A stretch of 64,000 nt of DNA, taken from Alphaproteobacteria bacterium. Lineage in GTDB: Bacteria; Pseudomonadota; Alphaproteobacteria; UBA828. Below are positions 14,445 to 22,908 of the stretch, in pieces. The number at the start of each line of letters is the position of its first letter. Position 1 is the stretch's first letter. The stretch covers positions 1-64,000 of the forward strand of contig JAJDXK010000044.1 in assembly GCA_022823305.1 (NCBI GenBank), given 5' to 3'. The notes below the pieces were generated by a model. It was not told the DNA's origin, searched no databases, and saw nothing but the letters and a program-made list of their open reading frames with translations. The position numbers were made by a program, and so were the translations under genes.

Positions 14445-15788
14445 ATGGCGCTTCCAGCCCACGTCAAATATCTCGTCATCGGAGCCGGCATCCACGGCCT
14501 CAGCACGGCCTATCATCTGGCCCGCGCGCTGGAGGCCGAGGGTCGCGGCAGCGGCGCCGACATCGCGGTGGTGGACAAGGCCGACATCGCCGCCGGCGCC
14601 TCGGGCATCGCCTGCGGCGTGGTCCGCAACAACTACTACCAGCCGGCGATGCGCGAGCTGATGGCGGCCTGCGTCGAGGTCTGGGAGAGCGACCCCGAGG
14701 CCTACCACTACCACCCCGTGGGCTACATGCAGATCAGTCCCGAGAGCATGCACGGCGATGTCGCCGAGATCGCCGCGCAGCAGCGGGAGATCGGCTACGA
14801 ATCCGAGTTCATCGAGGGCGAGGCCGCGTGCACGCGCTACATGCAGCAGATGTTCGGCGACTGGCGCGCGCCCGGCACCACCTCCATCCTGCACGAGAAG
14901 AGGGGCGGATACGCTCATAACCGGGCCTCGATGCTGGGGATTGCGGCCAAGGCCAAGGGCGCCGGCGTCAGCATACACACCGGGGTCGAGGTCACGGGCT
15001 TCGGCTTCGGCGCCAACTCCCGCGCCGTCACCACGGTCGAGACCAACCGGGGCGCCATCGGCGTGGACCAGGTGATCGTCGGCGTCGGCCCCTGGGTGCC
15101 GCGCATCTGGGAGATGCTCGACCTGCCGGACCGCATCGACTTGAAGGACCTCGAGGGCTCGCTGCACCGCGACATCCCGATGTGGCGCTTCTGGTGCCTG
15201 CAGGAAGGGACCCTCGCCGTCGAGCCCTCGTACGGCATGACCGACGACGGTGCGATGCCGCCGGTGATCCACGTCGATTCCAACGAGCCGCTCTACTCCG
15301 ACATCGACGGCCGCCTCATCACCGACCGGATGTGGGGCATCTACTACAAGCCCGACTTCAACTTCGGCGGCGTCCAGGGCGGCGCCGCGCCTTACAGGGT
15401 GGAGACGCCGTCGGCCGAGGTCGCGATCGACCCCTACGGCCCGGAGTCACCGGAGTTCGTCGTCGACCAGGAGTTTCGCGAGATGTGGTGCTCGGCACTG
15501 GCCTTCTGCCAGGGCCGCTACGAGGGCCAGATCGGACGCTGGCTCGACGAGCCCTCGGGCGGGATCGGCGCCTTCAGCGCCGACAACTTCCCGGTGTTCG
15601 ACCGCTTCCGCGAGAACTGCTACGTGATCGCCGATTCGAACCACGGCTACAAGATGATCGCCGTCGGCAAGCTGGTGGCCGACGAGCTGCTGGGCCGCGA
15701 GAGCGCCCTGCTCGAGCCCTTCCGCTTCTCGCGCTTTGCGGAGGGCCGCCTGCATCCGACCTCCAACAGCCCCTTCCCGTGGAGCTGA
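14445..15788 (+). CDS. FAD-dependent oxidoreductase, sarcosine/dimethylglycine oxidase (DAO) family
   Basis: 447 residues. The N-terminal Rossmann FAD-binding motif is VIGAGIHGLSTAYHLAR (GxGxxG), followed by the GASGIACGVVRNNYY segment typical of sarcosine-oxidase-beta/DadA-like enzymes. VGVGPWVPRI is mid-protein. The C-terminal FAD contact is GGIGAFSADNFPVFDRF plus DSNHGYKMIAVGKLVADEL. DAO-family enzymes oxidise secondary or tertiary amines or amino acids. As first gene of the operon with a gamma-glutamylamide ligase and an N-methylglutamate-synthase-like trio, it may oxidise N-methylglutamate or another N-alkyl amino acid, replacing the usual multi-subunit N-methylglutamate dehydrogenase. 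That role is inferred from context. Confidence 0.82.
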   Translation: MALPAHVKYLVIGAGIHGLSTAYHLARALEAEGRGSGADIAVVDKADIAAGASGIACGVVRNNYYQPAMRELMAACVEVWESDPEAYHYHPVGYMQISPESMHGDVAEIAAQQREIGYESEFIEGEAACTRYMQQMFGDWRAPGTTSILHEKRGGYAHNRASMLGIAAKAKGAGVSIHTGVEVTGFGFGANSRAVTTVETNRGAIGVDQVIVGVGPWVPRIWEMLDLPDRIDLKDLEGSLHRDIPMWRFWCLQEGTLAVEPSYGMTDDGAMPPVIHVDSNEPLYSDIDGRLITDRMWGIYYKPDFNFGGVQGGAAPYRVETPSAEVAIDPYGPESPEFVVDQEFREMWCSALAFCQGRYEGQIGRWLDEPSGGIGAFSADNFPVFDRFRENCYVIADSNHGYKMIAVGKLVADELLGRESALLEPFRFSRFAEGRLHPTSNSPFPWS

Positions 15789-15821
15789 CGAGGCCACGTG
15801 ACCGTCAGGGAGGACGCGCAT

Positions 15822-17291
15822 ATGACCGACCTTGAAGCCCATGTGAACCGGGAAGGCCGCGCCGAGCTGGTGCGGCAGGTGCGCGCCAAGATCGACGAGC
15901 TTGGCGTCACCTACATCTACTATCAGTTCGTCTCGGTCACGGGGCGGATCGTCGGCAAGGGCATCCCCGCCGATCACTGGGAGCAGATCGCCGAGCGCGG
16001 CTTCCAGCTCGTCTACGGCTCCACCGCGAACCTCTTCACCGACCGCCACGCCAACTACATCGGCTACGGGCCCGAGGCCTCGGAGCTGGTCGGCATCCCC
16101 GACCCCGAGACCTTCGTCCAGCTGCCCTGGGACAAGCGCGTGGCGCGGGTCTTCTGCACCTGCTTCCGCAACCGCGAGGAGCGGGAGAACCCCGGCGGGC
16201 ACCTCACCTCCGACTGCCGCGGCAACCTGCGCATCGCCCACGACGAGTTCCAGGCCAAGCACGGCATGCAGATGCGCCACGGCACCGAGCCGGAGATGAT
16301 GTGGCTCAAGCGGGGCGCGGACGGCGGCACCGACGGCGGCGTGACCAAGCCCAACTGCTACCACATCGACCAGTTCGAGGAGCTGCGCCCGATCTTCATG
16401 CAGGTGATCGAGTACTCCCAGGCCATGGGTCTCGACATGATCCAGGGCGATCACGAGGACGCGCCCGGTCAGCTCGAGCTCAACTTCACCTTCGACGACG
16501 CGCTCCGCACCGCCGACCGGCTCACCACCTATCGCCAGATCTGCGCCCAGGTGGCGCGCGAGCACGGCGTCCTCGCCTGCTTCATGTCGAAGCCCTTCAT
16601 GGGGGTCTCGGCCAGCGGCTGCCACCACAACGTCTCGCTCTGGACCGGCGGCGCGCAGCAGGTGAACACGCTGCACCAGGACCCGGTCGCCGGCATGGAC
16701 GACACCTTCAGCTACTGGAAGGGCGGCGAGAACCTGTTCATGCCCGATACCTCGATCGACACCCACAAGCCGGGCCCGGTCGGGCTGAACTGCATCGGCG
16801 GCGTGATGGAGCACCTGGCCGCGCTCACCGCGCTGGGCTCGTCCACGGTCAACTCCTACCGCAGGCTCTGGGACACCGGCTTCTGGGCGCCGGTCTTCGC
16901 CGACTGGGGCTATCAGAACCGTACCTGCGGGCTGCGCGTCTCGGCACCGGGGCGCTTCGAGTACCGCTCGGTGGATTCGATGGTGAATCCCTACCTGATG
17001 GCCTCCGGCATCCTGAAGGCCTTCGACGACGGCATCTCGCGCAACCTCGACCCCGGCGAGCCCGAGGAGCGCAACATCTACGAGGCGATGGAGGCCGGCA
17101 AGCTGGTGAAGAAGCTGCCGATGTCGCTCGGCGAGGCGCTCGATGCGCTGGAAGGCGACGAGGTCATCAGGGCCGCGCTGCCGGACGAGATGTTCAAGGT
17201 CTTCATGCACTACAAGCGCGACGAGTGGGAACGCTTCATGTCCACCGTCACCGAATGGGACGTCGAGACCTATCTCGACTGCCTGCCCTGA
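15822..17291 (+). CDS. Glutamine-synthetase-family ligase, likely gamma-glutamylamide (methylamide) synthetase
   Basis: 489 residues from the ATG preceded by AGGGAGG eight bases upstream; a GTG at 15798 is the less likely alternative. Catalytic GS motifs are present: HGTEPEMMW (first metal-binding Glu), GDHEDAPGQLELNF, SGCHHNVSLW (ATP/His), NSYRRL and GRFEYRSVDSMVNPYL. The C-terminus (YKRDEWERF...TEWDVETYL) resembles GmaS/GlnT (type III-like) proteins rather than GlnA. Such enzymes ligate an amine to the gamma-carboxyl of glutamate using ATP. It directly precedes the three N-methylglutamate-synthase-like genes, as in gmaS-mgsABC and rhizobial glnT-glxABC clusters. The amine substrate could be methylamine, dimethylamine or another amine. 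Confidence 0.8.
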   Translation: MTDLEAHVNREGRAELVRQVRAKIDELGVTYIYYQFVSVTGRIVGKGIPADHWEQIAERGFQLVYGSTANLFTDRHANYIGYGPEASELVGIPDPETFVQLPWDKRVARVFCTCFRNREERENPGGHLTSDCRGNLRIAHDEFQAKHGMQMRHGTEPEMMWLKRGADGGTDGGVTKPNCYHIDQFEELRPIFMQVIEYSQAMGLDMIQGDHEDAPGQLELNFTFDDALRTADRLTTYRQICAQVAREHGVLACFMSKPFMGVSASGCHHNVSLWTGGAQQVNTLHQDPVAGMDDTFSYWKGGENLFMPDTSIDTHKPGPVGLNCIGGVMEHLAALTALGSSTVNSYRRLWDTGFWAPVFADWGYQNRTCGLRVSAPGRFEYRSVDSMVNPYLMASGILKAFDDGISRNLDPGEPEERNIYEAMEAGKLVKKLPMSLGEALDALEGDEVIRAALPDEMFKVFMHYKRDEWERFMSTVTEWDVETYLDCLP

Positions 17292-17315
17292 CCGAACCCG
17301 AGAAACGAGGCGCCC

Positions 17316-18272
17316 ATGTGCGGGATAGCAGGACTGATTCATCGCGGCTCGAGCGGCGATATCGGCGCGGAGATGACCACGATGCTCCAGGCGCTCAAGC
17401 ATCGCGGGCCCGATTCCACCGGCTTCGCCATCTACGGCCTGCCGGCGGGCTCGGACCACGTGATGCGCTTCAAGGTGGCGGAGCAGGAGGACCTGGCCTC
17501 CGGCTTCGAGATTCACGGCCAGATCAGGGAGCGCAAGGCCGAGGTCGAATCCCGCATCCGCAGCATGGACGTGGAGATCGTCGGCGAGGAGGAAGCGACC
17601 CAGTACGCCTTCCGCTACCGCCTGCGCTTCCCCGCTGACGACGACGGCGGCCAGGCGCGGATCAAGCGCTTCGCCGACTACATCGAGGACGTGGAGGGCG
17701 CGGAGATCCTCTCCCTCGGCCGCGCGCTGGAGCTGATCAAGGACCTGGGCGATGCCGGCGTGGTGAGCACGCAGTACGGCCTCGCCGGCTTCCAGGGCAC
17801 CCACGCCATCGGCCACACGCGCATGGCCACGGAATCGGACGTCGACATCCGCTCGGCCCATCCCTACTGGGCCTATCCCTTCAACGACATCTCCGTGGTC
17901 CACAACGGCCAGCTCACCAACTACTGGAAGTTCCGCCGGGCCCTGGAGCACCGCGGCCACCGCTTCATGTCCAACTGCGATTCCGAGCTGATCGCCGTCT
18001 ACCTCGCCGACCGCATCGAGCGGGGCGACGTGCTCCAGGACGCGATGGAGCGCTCGGTGAGCGAGCTCGACGGCGTCTTCACCTACCTGGTGGCGACGGC
18101 GGACAGCCTGGGCATGGCCAAGGACACGATGGCGGCCAAGCCCATGGTGCTCTACGAGGCAGAGGACTTCGTCGGCCTCGCCTCGGAGGAGGTCGCGATC
18201 CGCGGCGTCATGCCCGACGAGATCGACACCTGGGACCCGTATGAGGGGGAGGTCAAGGTATGGCAGAACTGA
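17316..18272 (+). CDS. mgsA: Class II glutamine amidotransferase subunit (MgsA/GlxA-like)
   Basis: 318 residues starting MCGIAGLIHR. Cys2, exposed after Met removal, is the N-terminal nucleophile of Ntn amidotransferases. Further class II marks are LKHRGPDSTGF, GHTRMATESD, HPYWAYPF and VHNGQLTNYWKFRR. The domain corresponds to the amidotransferase part of glutamate synthase as a separate gene, as in N-methylglutamate synthase (MgsA) and GlxA. In that pathway it releases the amine (ammonia or methylamine) from a gamma-glutamyl amide for transfer by the FMN subunit. Its last 13 bases overlap the GXGXG subunit gene. Residues about 50-130 form an insert longer than in simple GATase II domains. 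Confidence 0.82.
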   Translation: MCGIAGLIHRGSSGDIGAEMTTMLQALKHRGPDSTGFAIYGLPAGSDHVMRFKVAEQEDLASGFEIHGQIRERKAEVESRIRSMDVEIVGEEEATQYAFRYRLRFPADDDGGQARIKRFADYIEDVEGAEILSLGRALELIKDLGDAGVVSTQYGLAGFQGTHAIGHTRMATESDVDIRSAHPYWAYPFNDISVVHNGQLTNYWKFRRALEHRGHRFMSNCDSELIAVYLADRIERGDVLQDAMERSVSELDGVFTYLVATADSLGMAKDTMAAKPMVLYEAEDFVGLASEEVAIRGVMPDEIDTWDPYEGEVKVWQN

Positions 18273-19111
18273 GCCCCGCCGACCGTCACAAGTCCCATGA
18301 CCTGGGGCTGCACGCGGAGCAGCTCTCGGGCCGCACCCAGCAGGTCTTCTTCTCGCCCGAGGAAGGCGACAACTACACCTACCCCGAGGGCTTCGACGTC
18401 GACTTCACCAAGAAGGCCGAGATCGACGCCGCCGAGATGGACGGGCCCCAGGTCAACCTCCGCATCCGCGAGCTGATGGGTGAGGGCTACGGCCACATCG
18501 TGGTCAAGAACCCGCTGGCCAAGCACTCCCTCGGCGTCGGCATCCTCAACCGGCTGAAGCTCGATTTCGAGGGCAGCCTCGGCTACTTCGGCTGCGGCCT
18601 GATCGACGGCCCCAACGTCCACATCCAGGGCCGCGTCGGCTGGTCCTGCGCCGAGAACATGATGGCCGGCGTCGTCGTGATCGAGAAGAACGCGGGCTCG
18701 ACCTTCGGCGCGGCGCTGCGCGGCGGCGACCTCGTGTGCAAGGGCGACGTGGGCTCGCGCACCGGCATCGACATGAAGGGCGGCACCATCATCGTCGGCG
18801 GCCGCGCAGGCGCGTTTACCGGCTTCATGATGCAGCGCGGGCGCATCGTCATCCTCGGCGACGCCGGCATCAACCTGGGCGATTCGCTCTACGACGGCAC
18901 GATCTTCGTGGGCGGCACCATCGCCTCGCTCGGCGTCGACGCGGTGCCGGGCGAGATCACCGACGTCGAGGCCGGCTGGCTCGAGAAGAAGCTCGCGACC
19001 TACGGGCTGAAGGCGCCGAGGGGCGTCGAGAACCTGACCAAGATCGTCGCCGGCAAGCAGCTTTGGAACTACGACAATCTCGAGCCGTCGGAGAAGAAGA
19101 TCGCGCTCTAG
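18260..19111 (+). CDS. mgsB: Glutamate synthase GXGXG-domain subunit (MgsB/GlxC-like)
   Basis: 283 residues dominated by a right-handed beta-helix of GxxGxG repeats (LIDGPNVHIQGRVGW, LRGGDLVCKGDVGSRTGI, MKGGTIIVGGRAGAFTG, QRGRIVILGDAGINLGDSLY). This is the C-terminal alpha-subunit domain of glutamate synthase as a separate protein. It begins inside the 3-prime end of the amidotransferase gene and is followed 36 bp later by the FMN subunit, a gene order matching N-methylglutamate synthase. It has a scaffold role in the three-part complex rather than catalysis. Confidence 0.85.
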   Translation: MAELSPADRHKSHDLGLHAEQLSGRTQQVFFSPEEGDNYTYPEGFDVDFTKKAEIDAAEMDGPQVNLRIRELMGEGYGHIVVKNPLAKHSLGVGILNRLKLDFEGSLGYFGCGLIDGPNVHIQGRVGWSCAENMMAGVVVIEKNAGSTFGAALRGGDLVCKGDVGSRTGIDMKGGTIIVGGRAGAFTGFMMQRGRIVILGDAGINLGDSLYDGTIFVGGTIASLGVDAVPGEITDVEAGWLEKKLATYGLKAPRGVENLTKIVAGKQLWNYDNLEPSEKKIAL

Positions 19112-19147
19112 GAGCGCGGCCTCCCGCCAGCCTGCAAGGAGCCTCTC

Positions 19148-20515
19148 ATGGCCAGCGACAGACTCGAAGCCGCCGCCAACCGGCCCCGCCGCAACAGGCA
19201 TGTCCTGGGGCAGAGCAAGATCTTCACGCCGGAGGTGATCGACGACATCCACATCAAGGCCGAGCTCGGCCGCTACCGGATGCGCGGCTTCTCGCTGTTC
19301 AAGAACATCCCGACCTTCGACGACCTCACCTTCCTGCCGGGCACGCTCACGCGCTTCGTCATCGAGGGCTACCGCGAGAAGTGCACCACGGAGACCGTGA
19401 TCGGGCCCATGGCGAAGCGTCCGCTGGTGCTCGACATCCCGGTCTACGTCACCGGCATGAGCTTCGGCGCGCTCTCCTACGAGGCCAAGACCGCGCTCGC
19501 GCGCGGCGCCACCATGGCCGGCACCGCCACCTGCTCCGGCGAGGGCGGCATGATCCCGGACGAGCGCCGCTATTCCGAGAAGTGGCTCTACCAGTGCATC
19601 CAGTCCCGCTACGGCTTCAATCCCCACCACCTGCGCCTGGCGGACGCCTGCGAGTTCTTCATCGGCCAGGGCTGCAAGGTCGGGCTCGGCGGCCACCTGA
19701 TGGGGCAGAAGGTCACCGACCAGGTGGCCGAGATGCGCTCGCTGCCCGCCGGCATCGACCAGCGCTCGCCTGCCCGCCACCCCGACTGGCTCGGCCCCGA
19801 CGACCTCGCGCTCAAGATCAACGAGATCAGGGAAGCCACCGACGCCCAGATCCCGATCCAACTCAAGCTCGGCGCCGCCCGGGTCTACGACGACGTGCGC
19901 ATGGCCATCAAGACCGGCCCGGACAGCATCTACATCGACGGGATGGAGGGCTCGACCGGCGCCGGCCCCCACCTTGCCACCGAGGAGACGGGCGTGCCCG
20001 GCATCGCCGCGATCCGCCAGGCGCGCAAGGCCTTCGACGACCTCGGCGCCACCGGCAAGATCAGCCTCGTCTACGCAGGCGGCATCCGCAACGGCGGCGA
20101 CATCGCCAAGGCGTTGGCGCTGGGCGCAGACGCGGTCGCCATCGGCCACTCGGTGATGATGGCGCTCAACTGCAACAAGGACATCCCCGAGGCCGACTAC
20201 GAGGAAGAGATCGGGGTCGAGGCCGGCTACTGCTACCACTGCCACACCGGACGCTGCCCGGTGGGCGTCGCAACCCAGGACCCGGAGCTCAGGAAGCGGC
20301 TCGACCCGGACGAGGCGGCGGAGCGGGTCTACAACTTCCTGCACACGCTGACGATGGAATGCCAGATGATGGCGCGGGCCTGCGGCAAGACCGACGTGCA
20401 CAGCCTCGAGCCCGAGGACCTCGCCGCGCTCACCATGGAGGCCTCGGCCATGGCGCAGGTGCCGCTCGCGGGCTCGCAGCACACCGTCGGCCGCCCCGAC
20501 ATGAACCGCTACTAG
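19148..20515 (+). CDS. mgsC: FMN/Fe-S glutamate-synthase-like catalytic subunit (MgsC/GlxD-like)
   Basis: 455 residues of the glutamate synthase central (FMN-binding) domain. SFGALSYEAKTALARG, GEGGMIPDERRY, QIPIQLKLGAARVYDDVR, a GMEGSTGAGPH loop and KISLVYAGGIRNGGDIAKALALGADAVAIG form the TIM-barrel FMN site. The Fe-S type cysteine cluster is CYHCHTGRCPVGVATQ near residue 363. In N-methylglutamate synthase this subunit forms the N-alkylglutamate product from the released amine. The trio differs from assimilatory GltB because the three domains are separate genes and no GltD is nearby. The exact amine is unknown. Confidence 0.85.
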   Translation: MASDRLEAAANRPRRNRHVLGQSKIFTPEVIDDIHIKAELGRYRMRGFSLFKNIPTFDDLTFLPGTLTRFVIEGYREKCTTETVIGPMAKRPLVLDIPVYVTGMSFGALSYEAKTALARGATMAGTATCSGEGGMIPDERRYSEKWLYQCIQSRYGFNPHHLRLADACEFFIGQGCKVGLGGHLMGQKVTDQVAEMRSLPAGIDQRSPARHPDWLGPDDLALKINEIREATDAQIPIQLKLGAARVYDDVRMAIKTGPDSIYIDGMEGSTGAGPHLATEETGVPGIAAIRQARKAFDDLGATGKISLVYAGGIRNGGDIAKALALGADAVAIGHSVMMALNCNKDIPEADYEEEIGVEAGYCYHCHTGRCPVGVATQDPELRKRLDPDEAAERVYNFLHTLTMECQMMARACGKTDVHSLEPEDLAALTMEASAMAQVPLAGSQHTVGRPDMNRY

Positions 20516-20532
20516 GAGCGAGGAACCCGGCC

Positions 20533-20925
20533 ATGAGCGACAAGACCGGCGACGTCGACTACTACCTCAGCCAGAGCGGGCTCGACAGCGAGCGCGAGAA
20601 GGAGATCGGCCAGCACATCGGCTACCGCTACGACGTGAACCTGGTGCCGGACTACGAGCGGCTGACGCCCTTCCTCGCGCGCTACATCGAGACCATGGGC
20701 TGGCCCGACCTCAACTGGCTGGAAGACGTGCACATGGGCTACGAGGAGGGCCGGCCGGCGGTGTTCGACCGCAACATCAACGGCTGGGTCTCGGTGCCCC
20801 AGGACCTGGAGCTGCCCGACAACCAGCAGGACCGCGACATGCTGGCGCGCGAGCTGCTGGTGAAGTTCCAGATGTCGCCGCGCCACCCCATGGCCGACCT
20901 CAACGGGGCCTACCGCAAGTTCTAG
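20533..20925 (+). CDS. Unrecognised 130-residue acidic protein ending the N-methylglutamate-synthase-like operon
   Basis: Starts at ATG (MSDKTGDVDYYLSQSGLDSE) 17 bp after the FMN-subunit gene, with AGGAGCGAGG-like ribosome-binding sequence just upstream. It is soluble, acidic and rich in Asp/Glu/Tyr/Trp, with no signal peptide and no membrane segment. Distinct blocks are YETMGWPDLNWLEDVHMGYE-like aromatic/acidic stretches and a C-terminal KFQMSPRHPMADLNGAYRKF. I do not recognise the family. Codon use is like its neighbours and the spacing is that of a true operon member, so it is probably a real gene. It may be a small accessory or stabilising subunit of the complex, or an enzyme-specific chaperone. 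Confidence 0.75.
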   Translation: MSDKTGDVDYYLSQSGLDSEREKEIGQHIGYRYDVNLVPDYERLTPFLARYIETMGWPDLNWLEDVHMGYEEGRPAVFDRNINGWVSVPQDLELPDNQQDRDMLARELLVKFQMSPRHPMADLNGAYRKF

Positions 20926-20982
20926 GCCGCACTTCTCGCCGGGGTTGCCCCTTGGGCGGCGCGTTCAGGGTGTGAGGTGTTG

Positions 20983-21011
20983 TTGAACTGCCCCGTGGCC
21001 AACTCCATAAT
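20983..21011 (+). promoter_or_regulatory. Sigma-70-like promoter for the sterol-reductase-like gene
   Basis: TTGAAC at 20983-20988 and CATAAT at 21006-21011 are separated by exactly 17 bases, a good housekeeping promoter fit in otherwise GC-rich DNA. A start point near 21018 would leave a short leader before the ATG at 21044, with GAAGAGGGGG as ribosome-binding site. This suggests the membrane reductase gene has its own promoter separate from the amine operon. Confidence 0.5.
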
Positions 21012-21043
21012 GACCGGGACCGCGGAAGAGGGGGTGCTCGGTC

Positions 21044-22183
21044 ATGGCTGACTTCATCGGTATCGGCCACTTCTTCGAGCTTACCCGGACGGAGGCGATT
21101 GCGGGATTCTTCACCCCGCTGGCGATCTTCATCGTCTTCCTCCTGCTGCAGCTCCTGCTGGCGGGGCACTGGGTCCCCGGCTACGTCGTCGATCGGGAGA
21201 CCGGCGAGCCCCGCAAGTATCGGCTGAACGGCATTCTGGTGTTCGTCGTCGCGGTGCTCGTGTGGGCCTTCGAGCTCACCGGGATGCCGCGCGACTGGTT
21301 CTATCGGACCACGATCTATGCCATGTCCGGCGGGACGTTCTTCTCGCTGGTCCTTACCCTCGTCGCCGTGTACAGCCAGCCGCGAAAGGAGAAGAGGAGT
21401 TTCATTGCGGAGCTCTGGGTCGGGCGGGCCCAGGAGCTCTCGTTCTTCGGCAACCGCTTCGACGTCAAGATGTATCTCTATGTCGTCGGCGGGACGATGC
21501 TGGTGCTCAACGCCATGTCAGGCGCCGCGTGGCACTACGACCAGTTCGGCGACATGTCCAATCCGGGCGTATTTCTCTACGCGGCGTTCTTCACGTTCTA
21601 CATTTTCGACTATTTCGTCTTCGAGCGTGTCCAGCTCTACACCTACGATCTGATCCACGAGAAGCTCGGCTTCAAGCTGCTCTGGGGCGGCCTCATGATC
21701 TACGGCTGGATGTACATCCTTCCCCTGTGGGGCATGGCCGCCGTCCCGGACCCCGGATTCTCGACGGCATGGACCTACGTCTGGCTGATCGGCACAGGCG
21801 CGCTCTTCCTGCTCGGGTGGAGCATCACGCGCGGCGCCAACCTGCAGAAGTACACCTTCAAGCGATGGCCGGACCGCAAGTTCCTCGGGCTCATCGAGCC
21901 CAGGTACATCGAGGCCGGCGACCGCAAGATCCTGTGCAGCGGCCTGTGGGGCGCCGCCCGCCACTTCAACTACCTGGGCGAGGGCCTCCTTGCCCTCTCG
22001 GTCGCCCTGGTGTTCGGCCATTTCGCCAACCCCTGGGCCTGGACCTACTTCATCTGCATCGTCACGCTCTTCACCATTCGTCAGATGGAGGACGAAGCGT
22101 ACTGCGCCGAGAAGTACGGCCCCGAGAAGTGGGCCGAGTATCAGGCCCGGGTGAAGTACCGGATCTTCCCCGGCGTCTGGTAA
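21044..22183 (+). CDS. Sterol reductase family membrane protein (ERG4/ERG24/DHCR7-like)
   Basis: 379 residues with about nine to ten membrane helices. The C-terminal third carries the sterol reductase family signature: LCSGLWGAARHFNYLGEGLLAL (compare GxxRxxNYxGD). The terminal QMEDEAYCAEKYGPEKWAEY and VKYRIFPGVW blocks match the DExxCxxKYG...YRIxPG ending of delta-14 and delta-7 sterol reductases. Those enzymes reduce ring or side-chain double bonds with NADPH. No squalene or sterol genes are in the window, so the substrate may be an imported sterol or another isoprenoid. It has its own promoter and lies between the amine locus and a convergent hypothetical gene. The family is confident; the reaction is unknown. 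Confidence 0.8.
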   Translation: MADFIGIGHFFELTRTEAIAGFFTPLAIFIVFLLLQLLLAGHWVPGYVVDRETGEPRKYRLNGILVFVVAVLVWAFELTGMPRDWFYRTTIYAMSGGTFFSLVLTLVAVYSQPRKEKRSFIAELWVGRAQELSFFGNRFDVKMYLYVVGGTMLVLNAMSGAAWHYDQFGDMSNPGVFLYAAFFTFYIFDYFVFERVQLYTYDLIHEKLGFKLLWGGLMIYGWMYILPLWGMAAVPDPGFSTAWTYVWLIGTGALFLLGWSITRGANLQKYTFKRWPDRKFLGLIEPRYIEAGDRKILCSGLWGAARHFNYLGEGLLALSVALVFGHFANPWAWTYFICIVTLFTIRQMEDEAYCAEKYGPEKWAEYQARVKYRIFPGVW

Positions 22184-22219
22184 GAGGGCGCCACGCGTCA
22201 GGCGCAGTACCGGCGGCCC

Positions 22220-22786
22220 CTAGGGCGGGGGGTCGGCGCTCCCTTCCAGCCAGCGGGGCGCGAAGGCGAGCACCGCCACGTCGGGCGGGAGCTGCGCGTT
22301 GAACAAGGCGTTGTGCCACCAGGTCTCCTCACGGCGGGGATCCCCCGGCGCAAGCCGCGTGACCCGGCAGGGCAGCGTGTAGCGCTGGCTGTCCTGGTCG
22401 AAGGCGAGCGTGCAGCGGCCGGCGCGTACGAGCCGGGCGGCGAGCGGGGACTCGGCCGCGAAGGTGGCCGTCAGCAGGCCCGAGAAGTCCCGCGCGTGCT
22501 GGTAGTAGCGCTCGGCCAGCAGGGTGAGCGCCGCCTCGCGCCTGTCCCGCGGGTCGTGGGTGCGGCGCGCGAGATGGCGGAACTCCGGCGTGCACGACTC
22601 TGCCTCGCGGCGGACGAGGAGCGTGGTGACGGCCTCTGCCAGCACGGCGCCTTCCGCATCCAGCAGCGCCGGCTGCATCCCCGGCGAGGGGCGTCCGGCG
22701 CGGCGCCGCATGGCCTCGGCCCGCACCCGGCACTGCCAGCCCACGAAGTGGTGGCGCAAGCGCTCGGCCCTGGGCGGGGCGCTCAC
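22220..22786 (-). CDS. Conserved hypothetical protein, 188 residues
   Basis: Arg-rich cytosolic-looking protein with no membrane segment. It begins MSAPPRAERLRHHFVGWQCRVRAEAMRRRAGRPSPGM and has a central LLVRREAESCTPEFRHLARRTHDPRDRREAAL stretch. A C-terminal part, CTLAFDQDSQRYTLPCRVTRLAP, is followed by WWHNALFNAQLPPDVAVLAFAP. The WQCR and WWHNALFN segments look conserved, so I take it as a real gene. I do not recognise a characterised domain. It lies convergent to the sterol-reductase-like gene and downstream of the solute-binding protein, beyond a strong hairpin. Confidence 0.65.
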   Translation of the reverse strand: MSAPPRAERLRHHFVGWQCRVRAEAMRRRAGRPSPGMQPALLDAEGAVLAEAVTTLLVRREAESCTPEFRHLARRTHDPRDRREAALTLLAERYYQHARDFSGLLTATFAAESPLAARLVRAGRCTLAFDQDSQRYTLPCRVTRLAPGDPRREETWWHNALFNAQLPPDVAVLAFAPRWLEGSADPPP

Positions 22787-22864
22787 GGCGCGTCACCGAT
22801 GCCCGACAAGGGAAGCGCCCCGCCCGGTTGCCCGAACGGAGCGCCCCCAGAGTTGTGAGACGAA

Positions 22865-22886
22865 GCTGCGGCCGCGCGGCCGCAGC
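22865..22886 (-). terminator. GC-rich hairpin after the Liv-type binding protein gene
   Basis: GCTGCGGCCGCGCGGCCGCAGC is a perfect 22 bp palindrome about 22 bases after the stop of the leftward solute-binding protein gene. On the transcribed strand it is followed by TTCGTCT, a poor T-run. It is therefore a terminator or 3-prime stabilising hairpin rather than a textbook intrinsic terminator. Confidence 0.5.
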
Positions 22887-22908
22887 GCCGCCCCGTCACC
22901 GTGTCCGA

